DNA of 64,000 nucleotides from Anaerolineales bacterium (GTDB lineage Bacteria; Chloroflexota; Anaerolineae; Anaerolineales; Villigracilaceae): positions 310,001 to 374,000 of the forward strand of contig JABARH010000010.1 in NCBI GenBank assembly GCA_019187665.1. The letters are read 5' to 3'. Position 1 is the first letter of the stretch. Every line of letters begins with the position of its first letter. The notes beneath the pieces are model-generated. The model ran no database searches. It was not told the DNA's origin and saw only the letters and a program-made list of their open reading frames with translations. A program made the position numbers and the translations under genes. Positions 1 through 7,824 of this stretch are shown one piece after another.

Positions 1-1300
1 CGCTGACCATTTGGCATTCGACTACGCTGACACATCCGCTCTTGAGCAGTTTGCACAGGGATTGGACGTGGTCACATACGAGTTTGAGAATGTCCCTGTG
101 GAGGCTGTAAGACATCTTGAAAAGTTTGTCCCGGTATATCCGCCGCCGATCGCGTTGGAAAAAGCGCAGGATAGATTTGTTGAGAAATCTTTTTTTCGGG
201 AATTGGGGATACCAACGCCGAAGTACTCAACGGATGGCTTCGCCAAACGGATAAACGGATATGAAACGGATGAGGGCAACGGATTAGAAGCGGATGCGCG
301 GATAGTCTCAACGGATGGCTTCGCCAAACGGATAAGCGGATATGAAACGGATGAGGGCAACGGATTAGAAGCGGATGCGCGGATAGTCTCAACGGATGGC
401 TTCGCCAAACGGATAAGCGGATATGAAACGGATGAGGGCAACGGATTAGAAGCGGATGCGCGGATAGTCTCAACGGATGGCTTCGCCAAACGGATAAGCG
501 GATATGAAACGGATGAGGGCAACGGATTAGAAGCGGATGCACGGATAAACTCAACGGATGGCTTCGCCAAACGGATAAGCGGATATGAAACGGACGAGAT
601 TGAATTTCCTGTTGTATTGAAGACTCGTCGGATGGGGTATGACGGGAAAGGACAAATGGTTGTCAGCTCACAAGCAGGTTTGGAGAACGGATTAGGAAAC
701 GGAGAAACGGATGGTTTGATTATCGAAGAGTTTGTTCCGTTTGATCGGGAGTTATCTATTATTTGTGTGCGGAATAGATCAGGTGAGACGAAGTTTTATC
801 CGCTGATCGAAAATCAGCATCGGGATGGGATTTTGCGGCTGTCGTTGGTGACGGGGAATGTGTCGGCGGATTTGCAAGGACAAGCAGAAGAGTATGCAAC
901 ACGGGTCATGTCTGCGTTGAATTATATCGGTGTGTTGACGATTGAATTTTTTGAGAAGGGCGGTCGCTTGCTGGCAAATGAAATGGCGCCGCGCGTGCAC
1001 AACAGCGGGCATTGGACGATCGAGGGGGCGGTAACGTCTCAGTTTGAGAATCAGGTTCGGGCTGTGACTGATGCGTCGCTTGGGAGCACGAGTCCGCTTG
1101 GGGCGTGTGCCATGGTCAATTTGGTGGGAACGCTTCCAGATGTGGAATTCATCCTGAAAATTGAGGGAGCGCATTTGCACTTGTACGATAAGGCTCCGAG
1201 ACCGAAACGCAAATTGGGTCATATTACGCTGGTTGAGAAAGATGTTGAGATGTTGTATGAAAAACTTAACGAGATAAGGAAAGTGTATGATCAATTTTGA
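1..1300 (+). CDS. purK: 5-(carboxyamino)imidazole ribonucleotide synthase, 5' partial, with in-frame repeat array
   Basis: ATP-grasp enzyme that carboxylates AIR to N5-CAIR in purine synthesis. The frame is open to the window edge: codons 2-10 read A-D-H before the first usable start (TTG at 11), and ADHL with the later VVTYEFENVP matches PurK, so the N-terminus lies upstream. ATP-grasp motifs follow: FPVVLKTRRMGYDGKGQ, then EMAPRVHNSGHWT near the C-terminus. Between GIPTPKY and FPVVLKTRR, where PurK normally has a short linker, about 124 residues are encoded by 4.6 copies of an 81-bp repeat. A second, shorter repeat-encoded stretch (about 12 residues) lies before LIIEEFVPF. The frame is intact, so the protein may still fold with two low-complexity loops. 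The gene overlaps purF by 14 nt. Confidence 0.93.
   Translation, partial: ADHLAFDYADTSALEQFAQGLDVVTYEFENVPVEAVRHLEKFVPVYPPPIALEKAQDRFVEKSFFRELGIPTPKYSTDGFAKRINGYETDEGNGLEADARIVSTDGFAKRISGYETDEGNGLEADARIVSTDGFAKRISGYETDEGNGLEADARIVSTDGFAKRISGYETDEGNGLEADARINSTDGFAKRISGYETDEIEFPVVLKTRRMGYDGKGQMVVSSQAGLENGLGNGETDGLIIEEFVPFDRELSIICVRNRSGETKFYPLIENQHRDGILRLSLVTGNVSADLQGQAEEYATRVMSALNYIGVLTIEFFEKGGRLLANEMAPRVHNSGHWTIEGAVTSQFENQVRAVTDASLGSTSPLGACAMVNLVGTLPDVEFILKIEGAHLHLYDKAPRPKRKLGHITLVEKDVEMLYEKLNEIRKVYDQF
227..599 (+). repeat. 81-bp tandem repeat array (4.6 copies) inside purK
   Basis: Units start at 227, 308, 389, 470 and 551, exactly 81 bp apart, and the last is cut short near 599. Each unit contains seven CGGAT cores. 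The unit is 27 codons long, so copy number can change without shifting the purK frame. It encodes STDGFAKRISGYETDEGNG followed by LEADARIV. Copies differ by very few bases, which suggests recent amplification. The array is also free of stops in two reverse frames. Confidence 0.97.
680..716 (+). repeat. Short CGGAT insertion in purK
   Basis: A second in-frame stretch with the cores AACGGATTAGG and AAACGGATGG, encoding LENGLGNGETDG just before the conserved IIEEFVPF segment. It is a separate insertion from the 81-bp array. Confidence 0.75.
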
Positions 1301-2783
1301 TGAATCGCCAAAGGAGGAATGCGGTGTGATAGGCGTGTTCGCGCCGAATGAGGATGTGGCGCGCATGACGTTCTTTGGGTTGTATGCATTGCAACATCGC
1401 GGACAGGAAGCGGCGGGAATGGCGGTGGCGGACGGCGTCTCGATGTCAATACACAAAGGGTTGGGGCTGGCTTCGCAGGTGTTCACGCCGAATACGATGG
1501 CTGAGTTGAAGGGGCATTATGCGATCGGGCATACGCGCTATTCGACAACGGGTTCATCGTCTTTGCGGAATGCCCAGCCATTTATGATCGAAACGATCCA
1601 TGGTCCGCTGGCGTTGGCGCATAACGGAAATTTGGTCAACTCGGCGGAGTTGCGGCATGAGTTGATGAAACAAGGCGTGGGATTTTCGTCGTCGTCGGAT
1701 ACGGAGGTGATGACGATGATGCTGGCGCGCAACGGCGGCGCAGCGTGGGAGGAGCGGATTCGTCACGCCATGCAAAAATGGATCGGGGCGTATTCGCTGG
1801 TGATCCTGACGCGCGATTGTGTGTATGCGGCGCGCGACCCGTGGGGGTTTCGTCCGCTGTGCATTGGGTTATTGCCAAGCGGAGGTCATGCGGTTGCGTC
1901 GGAGACGGGCGCTTTGCAGACGCTGGGTTGCGAAGCCATCCGCGATGTGAAGCCTGGGGAGGTGGTGTCGCTTTCCAATAACGCGTTGAAGGTGATGCAG
2001 GCGCTGCCGATGGCGAAACCTTCGGCGATGTGTGTGTTCGAGCATATCTATTTTGCGCGACCTGACCAGACCTGGGATGGGATCAATGTTCATCATGTGA
2101 GGCAGAGACTGGGAGAGGAGCTGGCGAGGGAGGTACTCAACGGACATGGAACGGATGAGCAGATATCATCAACGGATGCAGAAACGGATAAACGGATGCT
2201 GGGAGACGGATTGGCAGATGTGGTGATTCCTGTGCCTGATTCGTCTGTGCCTGCGGCGATTGGGTTTGCGCGGGTGACGGGGATTCCGTATAACGATGGC
2301 TTTATCAAGAACCGCTATGTCGGGCGGACGTTCATTGAGCCGACGGATTCGTTGCGGAAGCGCGGGGTGGCGTTGAAGTTTAACGTCATTAACGAGAATG
2401 TGCGCGGGAAGCGGGTGGTGATGATTGACGATTCGATCGTGCGCGGCAATACGACGGGTCCACTGATCAAGTTGTTGAAGAATGCGGGCGCGAAAGAAGT
2501 GCATGTGGCGATTACCTGCCCGCCGATCGCGCATCCGTGCTTTATGGGGGTGGATATGGGCGGGTACGATGACTTGATCGCTCACGATCGTACTGTGGAG
2601 GAAATCCGCGAGCATGTGGGGGCGGATAGTTTGTATTATTTATCTGTTGATGGAATGATGCGGGCGGTTCAACGGGAAGATGGGTTTTGTCAGGCGTGTT
2701 TTACAGGGAGGTATCCAATCCCTGTGGATCTGGCGAATGTGAAGACGGGGTTTGAGAGGTTTTCAGCGGATGGGAACGGATAG
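1287..2783 (+). CDS. purF: Amidophosphoribosyltransferase with in-frame repeat insertion
   Basis: Catalyses the first committed step of purine synthesis, from PRPP and glutamine to phosphoribosylamine. Propeptide of 11 residues, then the Ntn nucleophile Cys12 (ECGVIGVF), HTRYSTTGS of the class II glutaminase, and the PRPP loop VVMIDDSIVRGNT near residues 377-389. Cysteines at about 249, 418, 468 and 471 fit the Fe-S ligands of the Bacillus-type enzyme. Residues of about 283-309, between LAREV and DVVIPVPDS, are extra relative to the family and are encoded by CGGAT repeats. The C-terminal SADGNG and the stop also come from repeat sequence. The ATG at 1287 overlaps the end of purK. Confidence 0.97.
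   Translation: MINFDESPKEECGVIGVFAPNEDVARMTFFGLYALQHRGQEAAGMAVADGVSMSIHKGLGLASQVFTPNTMAELKGHYAIGHTRYSTTGSSSLRNAQPFMIETIHGPLALAHNGNLVNSAELRHELMKQGVGFSSSSDTEVMTMMLARNGGAAWEERIRHAMQKWIGAYSLVILTRDCVYAARDPWGFRPLCIGLLPSGGHAVASETGALQTLGCEAIRDVKPGEVVSLSNNALKVMQALPMAKPSAMCVFEHIYFARPDQTWDGINVHHVRQRLGEELAREVLNGHGTDEQISSTDAETDKRMLGDGLADVVIPVPDSSVPAAIGFARVTGIPYNDGFIKNRYVGRTFIEPTDSLRKRGVALKFNVINENVRGKRVVMIDDSIVRGNTTGPLIKLLKNAGAKEVHVAITCPPIAHPCFMGVDMGGYDDLIAHDRTVEEIREHVGADSLYYLSVDGMMRAVQREDGFCQACFTGRYPIPVDLANVKTGFERFSADGNG
2134..2219 (+). repeat. CGGAT repeat insertion inside purF
   Basis: Irregular run of CGGA/CGGAT cores (AACGGACATGG, AACGGATGAG, CAACGGATGC, AAACGGATAAACGGATGC, GACGGATTGG) placed in frame between the glutaminase and PRTase parts of PurF. 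It adds roughly 27 residues without a stop codon. Confidence 0.88.
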
Positions 2784-2890
2784 GTCAACGGATGGCCTTT
2801 GGCAAGCGGATGAACGGATGCGATCAGCGGATGGCCTTTGGCAAGCGGATGAACGGATGCGATCAACGGATGGGAACGGATAAAAATGGA
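2762..2890 (+). repeat. CGGAT array spanning the purF stop and the purF-purD gap
   Basis: Contains two tandem copies of a 39-bp unit, starting at 2785 and 2824, with a third beginning at 2863. Each unit contains CGGATGGCCTTTGGCAAG and AACGGATGCGAT. The unit length is again a multiple of three (13 codons). The purF stop codon lies in the first core (AACGGATAG). Confidence 0.95.
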
Positions 2891-2907
2891 TTTTTGAGGT
2901 TGAAGAT

Positions 2908-4173
2908 ATGAATGTATTGATCATTGGTTCGGGCGGGCGGGAACATGCGATTACGTGGAAAGTATGTCAATCGCCAAAAGCGGACAAGGTTTTCGTCCTG
3001 CCTGGGAATCCTGGGACAGGTCAGATTGCGACAAATGTTGACGATGTCTCTGTCGAGGATCATGGCGCAGTTGCGTCCTTTTGCAAAATCAATCACGTTG
3101 ACCTGGTCATTATCGGTCCCGAAGCGCCGTTGGCGGCGGGGTTGGCGGATTCGCTTTCAGGCGCGGGCATCCGCTGTTTCGGGCCGAGTCAAGCCGCGGC
3201 GAGGATTGAGGCGTCGAAGTCTTTTGCCAAGGATTTTATGGCGCGGCATCATATCCCAACCGCGAAGTATGCGACCTTTTCCAGTTATAACGAAGCCGCT
3301 CGATTTTTAGAATCCGTTGATTATCCGATCGTGATCAAGGCTTCGGGCTTGGCGGCGGGGAAGGGAGTGATACTGCCCGATACGTTGGATGAGGCGAAGT
3401 CTGCGCTCGCTGATATTTTGGTGAAGAAAGTTTTTGGCGAAGCGGGAGCGGAAGTTATCATCGAGGAACGGATGACGGGGCAGGAAGTTTCGTTGATGGC
3501 GTTCACGGATGGAAGATCCGTTAAGCCGATGATTCCCGCGCAAGATCATAAGCGGATTTTTGACGGCGATAAAGGCGCGAATACAGGCGGGATGGGAGCG
3601 TATGCGCCTGCGCCGATCTTTACATCCGAAATGATGAACGAAGCGATGGAAAATGTTTTACAGCCCGCAGTGAGGGGAATGAAGAGCGAGGGCAATCCGT
3701 TTGTGGGCATTTTATATGCTGGCTTAATGTTGACGCCGAATGGATTACGCGTGTTGGAATTCAACTGCCGCTTTGGCGACCCTGAGACGCAAGTAGCGCT
3801 TCCGCTGTTGGAAACGGATCTGCTCGATGTCGCTGAAGCGTGCGTGAATGGAAATCTTGCGGATATTGATGCGCGTTGGAAAAGCGGGGCGGCGGTCTGC
3901 GTGGTGCTGGCGAGCAGGGGATATCCAGAGAAGGCGGAAAATGGAAAAGTTGTAACATTCGGCGAGTTACCTGAAAACATGGTTTGTTTTCATGCGGGGA
4001 CGAAAATGGAAAATGGAAACATCATCACAGCGGGCGGGCGCGTGTTTGGATTGACGGCATGGGCTGAGGACATTAAGACGGCTGTCCATAATGCGTATGC
4101 TAATATTGAGAAAATTTCTTTTGATGGCGTTCAATATCGCAAGGATATTGCGGGGAAAGCGCTCAACGGATAG
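2908..4173 (+). CDS. purD: Phosphoribosylamine-glycine ligase
   Basis: GAR synthetase: joins phosphoribosylamine and glycine using ATP. 421 residues, the usual full length. N-terminal MNVLIIGSGGREHAI, ATP-grasp core VIKASGLAAGKGV near residue 140, and metal/ATP motif LEFNCRFGDPETQ near residue 280. No internal repeat insertion is seen, but the C-terminal ALNG and the stop are built from the repeat AACGGATAG. It uses many G-ending codons, as purK and purF do, unlike the genes downstream of 4.7 kb. The putative ribosome site (GAGGTTGAAG) is weak. Confidence 0.97.
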   Translation: MNVLIIGSGGREHAITWKVCQSPKADKVFVLPGNPGTGQIATNVDDVSVEDHGAVASFCKINHVDLVIIGPEAPLAAGLADSLSGAGIRCFGPSQAAARIEASKSFAKDFMARHHIPTAKYATFSSYNEAARFLESVDYPIVIKASGLAAGKGVILPDTLDEAKSALADILVKKVFGEAGAEVIIEERMTGQEVSLMAFTDGRSVKPMIPAQDHKRIFDGDKGANTGGMGAYAPAPIFTSEMMNEAMENVLQPAVRGMKSEGNPFVGILYAGLMLTPNGLRVLEFNCRFGDPETQVALPLLETDLLDVAEACVNGNLADIDARWKSGAAVCVVLASRGYPEKAENGKVVTFGELPENMVCFHAGTKMENGNIITAGGRVFGLTAWAEDIKTAVHNAYANIEKISFDGVQYRKDIAGKALNG

Positions 4174-4203
4174 GAACGGATACACGGATATTTAAACGGA
4201 TGG
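4164..4203 (+). repeat. CGGAT cores between purD and purM
   Basis: Four cores (CAACGGATAGG, AACGGATACACGGAT, AAACGGATGG) that run straight into GGAGGCG, the likely ribosome-binding site of the fused purM. This is the last block in the + orientation before the motif switches to ATCCG. Confidence 0.9.
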
Positions 4204-4212
4204 AGGCGCGTC

Positions 4213-5817
4213 ATGGCTAAACCTGGATTGATACAGACCAACATGGACGACCTGAGTTACAAGGTTAACGGGCTGGCAATGCAAACTCATAATGAGTTGA
4301 AAGCGGGCCACGCGGAAAAGTTCTACAAACGCAGGCTTGCAGAACTTTGCTTGAATGCGGGGCTTGCAGTGGAGGTGGAAAAGCGCGTGGAAGTCTGGGT
4401 CGGGGATAAAAACATAGGCTACGTCATCCTGGATTTATGGATCGAGGAATCCATGCTCGCAGAATGCAAATCCTTTTCTCATTCTCTGGGCAAGGATGAA
4501 ATTGGACAAACCCTTACCTACCTTGCCGCCACAGGCACATCCGTTGGCGCCCTTTATAACTTCGGCAGAAGAAGCCTTGAGCATAGGCGCATCCTGGCTC
4601 CGCGCGATGTTCAAGAATGGCAATCCAGTTCATACCGCTTTATTCACAAAAGCCCCGGCATGAAACTCCCTCCGCTGACAGGGGAAAATAAATCCGAGCC
4701 TCTTCCTCCGATCCGTTTCAAATCCATTGGCGGCTCTCGCATCTATGTTGAAATCCCTTCGCCGACTGGCGCCGCCATCCGCTTATCCGTTTCGCGCAGG
4801 CAACTCGCCTCCCAGTCCGCTTATTCATCCTCGGGCGTGGATATTGACGCGGGCGGTCGTGCCGTTGAACTGATGAAAGGATCCGTCCGCGCCACATACA
4901 ACGAATCCGTTCTGGCGGGCATCGGTTCCTTTGGCGGATTGTTCGATGCATCCGCACTAAAAGAAATGAAATCGCCTGTGCTGGTCGCCTCCACCGACGG
5001 CGTTGGCACGAAAGTGAAACTCGCCGCATCCGTTGGTCGTTATCGTGGCATTGGTCACGACATCGTCAATCACTGCATCAACGATATCCTCGTGCAGGGC
5101 GCGCGCCCGCTGTTTTTTATGGATTACTTTGCCACCTCCAAATTGAATCCCGAACAGACTGCCGAAGTTGTGACCGGCATTGCCGAAGCCTGTAAAGAAT
5201 CGGATATGGCTCTGCTCGGCGGCGAGACTGCTGAAATGCCCGGCGTGTATCGTGATGGTGAATTTGACGTGGCTGGCACGATCATCGGCGTCGTGGAACG
5301 CGACCGCATCCTTCCCCGCCCGAACCTGCTCGCTGGCAACCTGATCCTGGGTTTCCCCTCCAGCGGACCGCACACCAACGGCTACTCGCTTATCCGCAAA
5401 GTCTTTGAGGGGGCGGATCTGCAATCCATTCATCCCGAGCTGGGGTGCTCATTGGCAGACGCCATACTGGTTCCGCATCGTTCCTACTACGCAACACTTT
5501 ACTCTTTCCTTCCGCACATCAACGCACTCGCGCACATCACAGGCGGCGGATTCATGGAAAACATCCCGCGTGTGTTACCTGAAAACTTAAATGCAGTGAT
5601 TCATCTCAGCTCATGGCAAGTCCCTCCCTTGTGGAAGTTGATCCAAGAAAAAGGGAACATCTCCACCCAGGAAATGTACCGCGTCTTCAACATGGGCATC
5701 GGCATGATCGCCATCGTAGATAAATCTATTGCATCAGACTTGCAAGCCTCCATTTCAGAACCAACATACATCATCGGCGAACTTGTCAGAGGTGAGCGCA
5801 AAACCATTCTCGCTTAA
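4213..5817 (+). CDS. purM: GxxExxY (PD-(D/E)XK-like) protein fused to phosphoribosylformylglycinamidine cyclo-ligase
   Basis: One uninterrupted 534-residue frame. Residues of about 13-130 form a GxxExxY-family protein: GHAEKFY at 32-38 is an exact match to the naming motif, and D74 with E84-C-K86 fits a PD-(D/E)XK nuclease-like core (PDDEXK_3). Residues of about 131-203 are a linker encoded partly by ATCCG repeats. From about 204 (YSSSGVDIDAGGRAVELMK) a complete AIR synthetase follows, with ASTDGVGTKVKLA, HCINDILVQGARPLFFMDY and GGGFMENIPRVLP. PurM makes AIR from FGAM and ATP. The start has GGAGGCG upstream, so translation of the fusion is plausible. An internal start at Met150 would still carry a ~54-residue extension. 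I infer that a repeat-borne GxxExxY gene inserted next to purM and became joined to it. Confidence 0.93.
   Translation: MAKPGLIQTNMDDLSYKVNGLAMQTHNELKAGHAEKFYKRRLAELCLNAGLAVEVEKRVEVWVGDKNIGYVILDLWIEESMLAECKSFSHSLGKDEIGQTLTYLAATGTSVGALYNFGRRSLEHRRILAPRDVQEWQSSSYRFIHKSPGMKLPPLTGENKSEPLPPIRFKSIGGSRIYVEIPSPTGAAIRLSVSRRQLASQSAYSSSGVDIDAGGRAVELMKGSVRATYNESVLAGIGSFGGLFDASALKEMKSPVLVASTDGVGTKVKLAASVGRYRGIGHDIVNHCINDILVQGARPLFFMDYFATSKLNPEQTAEVVTGIAEACKESDMALLGGETAEMPGVYRDGEFDVAGTIIGVVERDRILPRPNLLAGNLILGFPSSGPHTNGYSLIRKVFEGADLQSIHPELGCSLADAILVPHRSYYATLYSFLPHINALAHITGGGFMENIPRVLPENLNAVIHLSSWQVPPLWKLIQEKGNISTQEMYRVFNMGIGMIAIVDKSIASDLQASISEPTYIIGELVRGERKTILA
4705..4840 (+). repeat. ATCCG repeats in the GxxExxY-PurM linker
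   Basis: Cores GATCCGTTTC, CATCCGCTTATCCGTTTC, AGTCCGCTTATTCATCC lie in frame between the two domains. This is the same motif as upstream but in reverse orientation (ATCCG instead of CGGAT on the + strand). Confidence 0.85.
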
Positions 5818-5819
5818 CT

Positions 5820-5906
5820 CTGTCCCATCCGTTTCTATCCGTGAGTCCGCGACAAAATCCGTTTATCAACCATCCGTTCATCCGTATCCATAATCCGTTC
5901 CACTAG
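5820..5906 (+). repeat. ATCCG array between purM and purH (transformylase)
   Basis: About seven ATCCG/GTCCG cores, including the block ATCCGTTTCTATCCGTGAG then TCCG...GACAAAATCCGTTTATC. The same block recurs near 7696 and 8407. Confidence 0.92.
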
Positions 5907-5915
5907 GAATCTTGC

Positions 5916-7088
5916 ATGAAATCCCTCACCCTCCGCTACGGCACAAATCCGAATCAATCACCCGCCCGCGTCTACATGCAAGATGACAGCGACTTGCCCA
6001 TCACAATCCTTGGCGGCTCGCCAGGCTACATCAACCTGCTGGATGCGCTCAACGCGTGGCAACTGGTTCGGGAGCTGAAGCAGGTTATCGGTCAGCCTGC
6101 GGCGGCTTCGTTCAAACACGTCAGCCCGTCAGGCGCGGCGGTCGCAGTCCCATTATCCGATATCCTCAAGAAAATTTATTTTGTTGACGATATGGAACTC
6201 TCTCCCTTAGCCACAGCCTACGCCCGCGCGCGCGGCGTGGACAGGATGTCATCGTTTGGCGATTTCATCGCGTTATCAGATAGGGTAGATGTTCCAACGT
6301 CAAAACTGATCGCGCGTGAAGTATCGGACGGAGTCATTGCTCCCGCATACGAGCCTGAAGCGTTGGAGATTTTGAAGAAAAAGAAACAAGGTAAATATGC
6401 CGTCATTCAAATTGACTCAGCCTACGAACCGCAAGCGACCGAGACTCGTCAGGTCTTCGGCGTGAGCATGGAGCAGCGCCGCAATGATCGGCTCGTGACT
6501 CGTGAAGACTTTGCCAATATTGTGACGAAGAAAAAAGGCCTGCCCGACTCCGCTGTGCGGGATATGTTCATCGCATGGATCACGCTCAAGTTCACCCAAT
6601 CCAATTCTGTTTGTTATGTTGCGGACGGGCAGACCATCGGCGTCGGCGCAGGACAACAATCACGCGTACATTGCGCCCGCCTCGCTGGTTCCAAAGCAGA
6701 CTTGTGGCGACTGCGCCAACATCCATCTGTTTTATCGCTTCCATTCAACCCCGATGTCAAACGTCCCGACCGCGACAATGCCATTGATCAGTTCCTTCAA
6801 CCCGATATAACAGAAGCAGAAAAAAAGAATTGGAGAAATATATTTACTGACATACCCAATCAGTTAACCGCCGAAGAACGCCGCGCATGGCTCGATGGAC
6901 TATCGGATGTAACACTCGGCTCCGACGCCTTCTTCCCTTTCCGCGACTCGATTGACCGCGCCGCCAAAAGCGGGGTGAAGTACGTCCTCCAGCCTGGCGG
7001 CTCCAACCGCGACGAAGATGTCATTGCCGCCTGTGACGAATACGGCATGACAATGGTCTTTTCAGGTTTACGCCTCTTTCACCACTAA
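5916..7088 (+). CDS. purH: AICAR formyltransferase (stand-alone C-terminal domain of PurH)
   Basis: Transfers a formyl group from 10-formyl-THF to AICAR. 390 residues containing only the AICARFT domain: [12 protein letters not shown] near the N-terminus, [15 protein letters not shown] near 62-76, and a C-terminal [20 protein letters not shown] with [16 protein letters not shown]. The IMP cyclohydrolase half is a separate gene at 7825, with purN between them. Bacterial PurH is usually one bifunctional protein, so this is a true split rather than a frameshift: each half has its own start, stop and neighbours. Confidence 0.95.
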   Translation: MKSLTLRYGTNPNQSPARVYMQDDSDLPITILGGSPGYINLLDALNAWQLVRELKQVIGQPAAASFKHVSPSGAAVAVPLSDILKKIYFVDDMELSPLATAYARARGVDRMSSFGDFIALSDRVDVPTSKLIAREVSDGVIAPAYEPEALEILKKKKQGKYAVIQIDSAYEPQATETRQVFGVSMEQRRNDRLVTREDFANIVTKKKGLPDSAVRDMFIAWITLKFTQSNSVCYVADGQTIGVGAGQQSRVHCARLAGSKADLWRLRQHPSVLSLPFNPDVKRPDRDNAIDQFLQPDITEAEKKNWRNIFTDIPNQLTAEERRAWLDGLSDVTLGSDAFFPFRDSIDRAAKSGVKYVLQPGGSNRDEDVIAACDEYGMTMVFSGLRLFHH

Positions 7089-7106
7089 ACTGGTCACTGA
7101 TTACTG

Positions 7107-7715
7107 ATGACTGCTCTCCCCCGACTCATCGTTCTCATCTCTGGCAACGGCTCCAATCTGCAAGCCATTCTTGACGCTTGCAAATCTGGAGAACTTAACG
7201 TCCAAGTCATATCCGTTATCTCCAACAAAGCAGAGGCTTACGGACTCGTCCGCGCAAAGAATGCGAATATCGAAGCGCTCCATTTTGCCAAACTCGAAAA
7301 CGAAACAAGGCAAGCCTACGACAAACGACTAGCGAATTGCGTAATCACAAAACAACCTGATTACATCATCCTCGCAGGCTGGATGAGAATATTGACTTCA
7401 TCGTTTATCAATCACTTTCCAAACAAAATAATCAACCTGCATCCAGCCTTACCAAACACATTCCCAGGCACACACGCCATCGAGCGCGCTTACGAAGCCT
7501 ATCAAAAAGGAGAGATCAAACAAACAGGCGTGATGATTCATCTCGTCCCCGACGAAGGGGTAGACAATGGTCCCGCGCTGGCAACGGAGATTGTCCCCAT
7601 ACATAAAGGGGATACGCTCGAAACTCTCGAAGCCCGTGTTCATCAAGCAGAACACCGCATCCTCGTCCAAGCCATTAAAGATCTACTCACAGACAAAATC
7701 CGTTTCCGTTCGTGA
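7107..7715 (+). CDS. purN: Phosphoribosylglycinamide formyltransferase
   Basis: GAR transformylase using 10-formyl-THF. 202 residues. N-terminal LIVLISGNGSNLQAI, catalytic region INLHPALPNTFPGTHA with the essential His, and VDNGPALATEIVP. The family sequence ends near LLTD; the last residues KIRFRS and the stop are encoded by ATCCG repeat sequence. It lies 18 nt after the transformylase gene, so the two are co-transcribed. Confidence 0.95.
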   Translation: MTALPRLIVLISGNGSNLQAILDACKSGELNVQVISVISNKAEAYGLVRAKNANIEALHFAKLENETRQAYDKRLANCVITKQPDYIILAGWMRILTSSFINHFPNKIINLHPALPNTFPGTHAIERAYEAYQKGEIKQTGVMIHLVPDEGVDNGPALATEIVPIHKGDTLETLEARVHQAEHRILVQAIKDLLTDKIRFRS

Positions 7716-7806
7716 GTTCGTGACGAAGTCCGTTAATAACCTATCCGCGCATCCGTTCAGCGAAGCCTCCGTTGATCACATCCGCTTATCTGATTCACCA
7801 ATCCGT
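7690..7806 (+). repeat. ATCCG array spanning the purN stop and the purN-purH gap
   Basis: Begins inside purN and includes ATCCGTTTCCGTTCGTGAG, CGAAGTCCGTTAATAAC, CTATCCGCGCATCCGTTC, CATCCGCTTATC and CAATCCGTTAC. Second copy of the block seen at 5820. Confidence 0.9.
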
Positions 7807-7824
7807 TACAAAAAGGAATTTACT

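Noticed and set aside
22-570. Long reverse-strand open frames over the purK array
   Set aside because: They exist because the repeat lacks stops in those frames; they match nothing and have no start signals.
227-599. CRISPR array
   Set aside because: The 81-bp units are contiguous near-identical copies without unique spacers, and they are translated as part of PurK. No cas genes are present.
4213-4690. GxxExxY as a separate gene ending before purM
   Set aside because: There is no stop codon between the domains and the frame is continuous, so it is a fusion at the sequence level.
4100-4900. Replication origin or terminus at the skew flip
   Set aside because: No dnaA boxes, dif-like site or origin genes are visible; the local skew alone is not enough.
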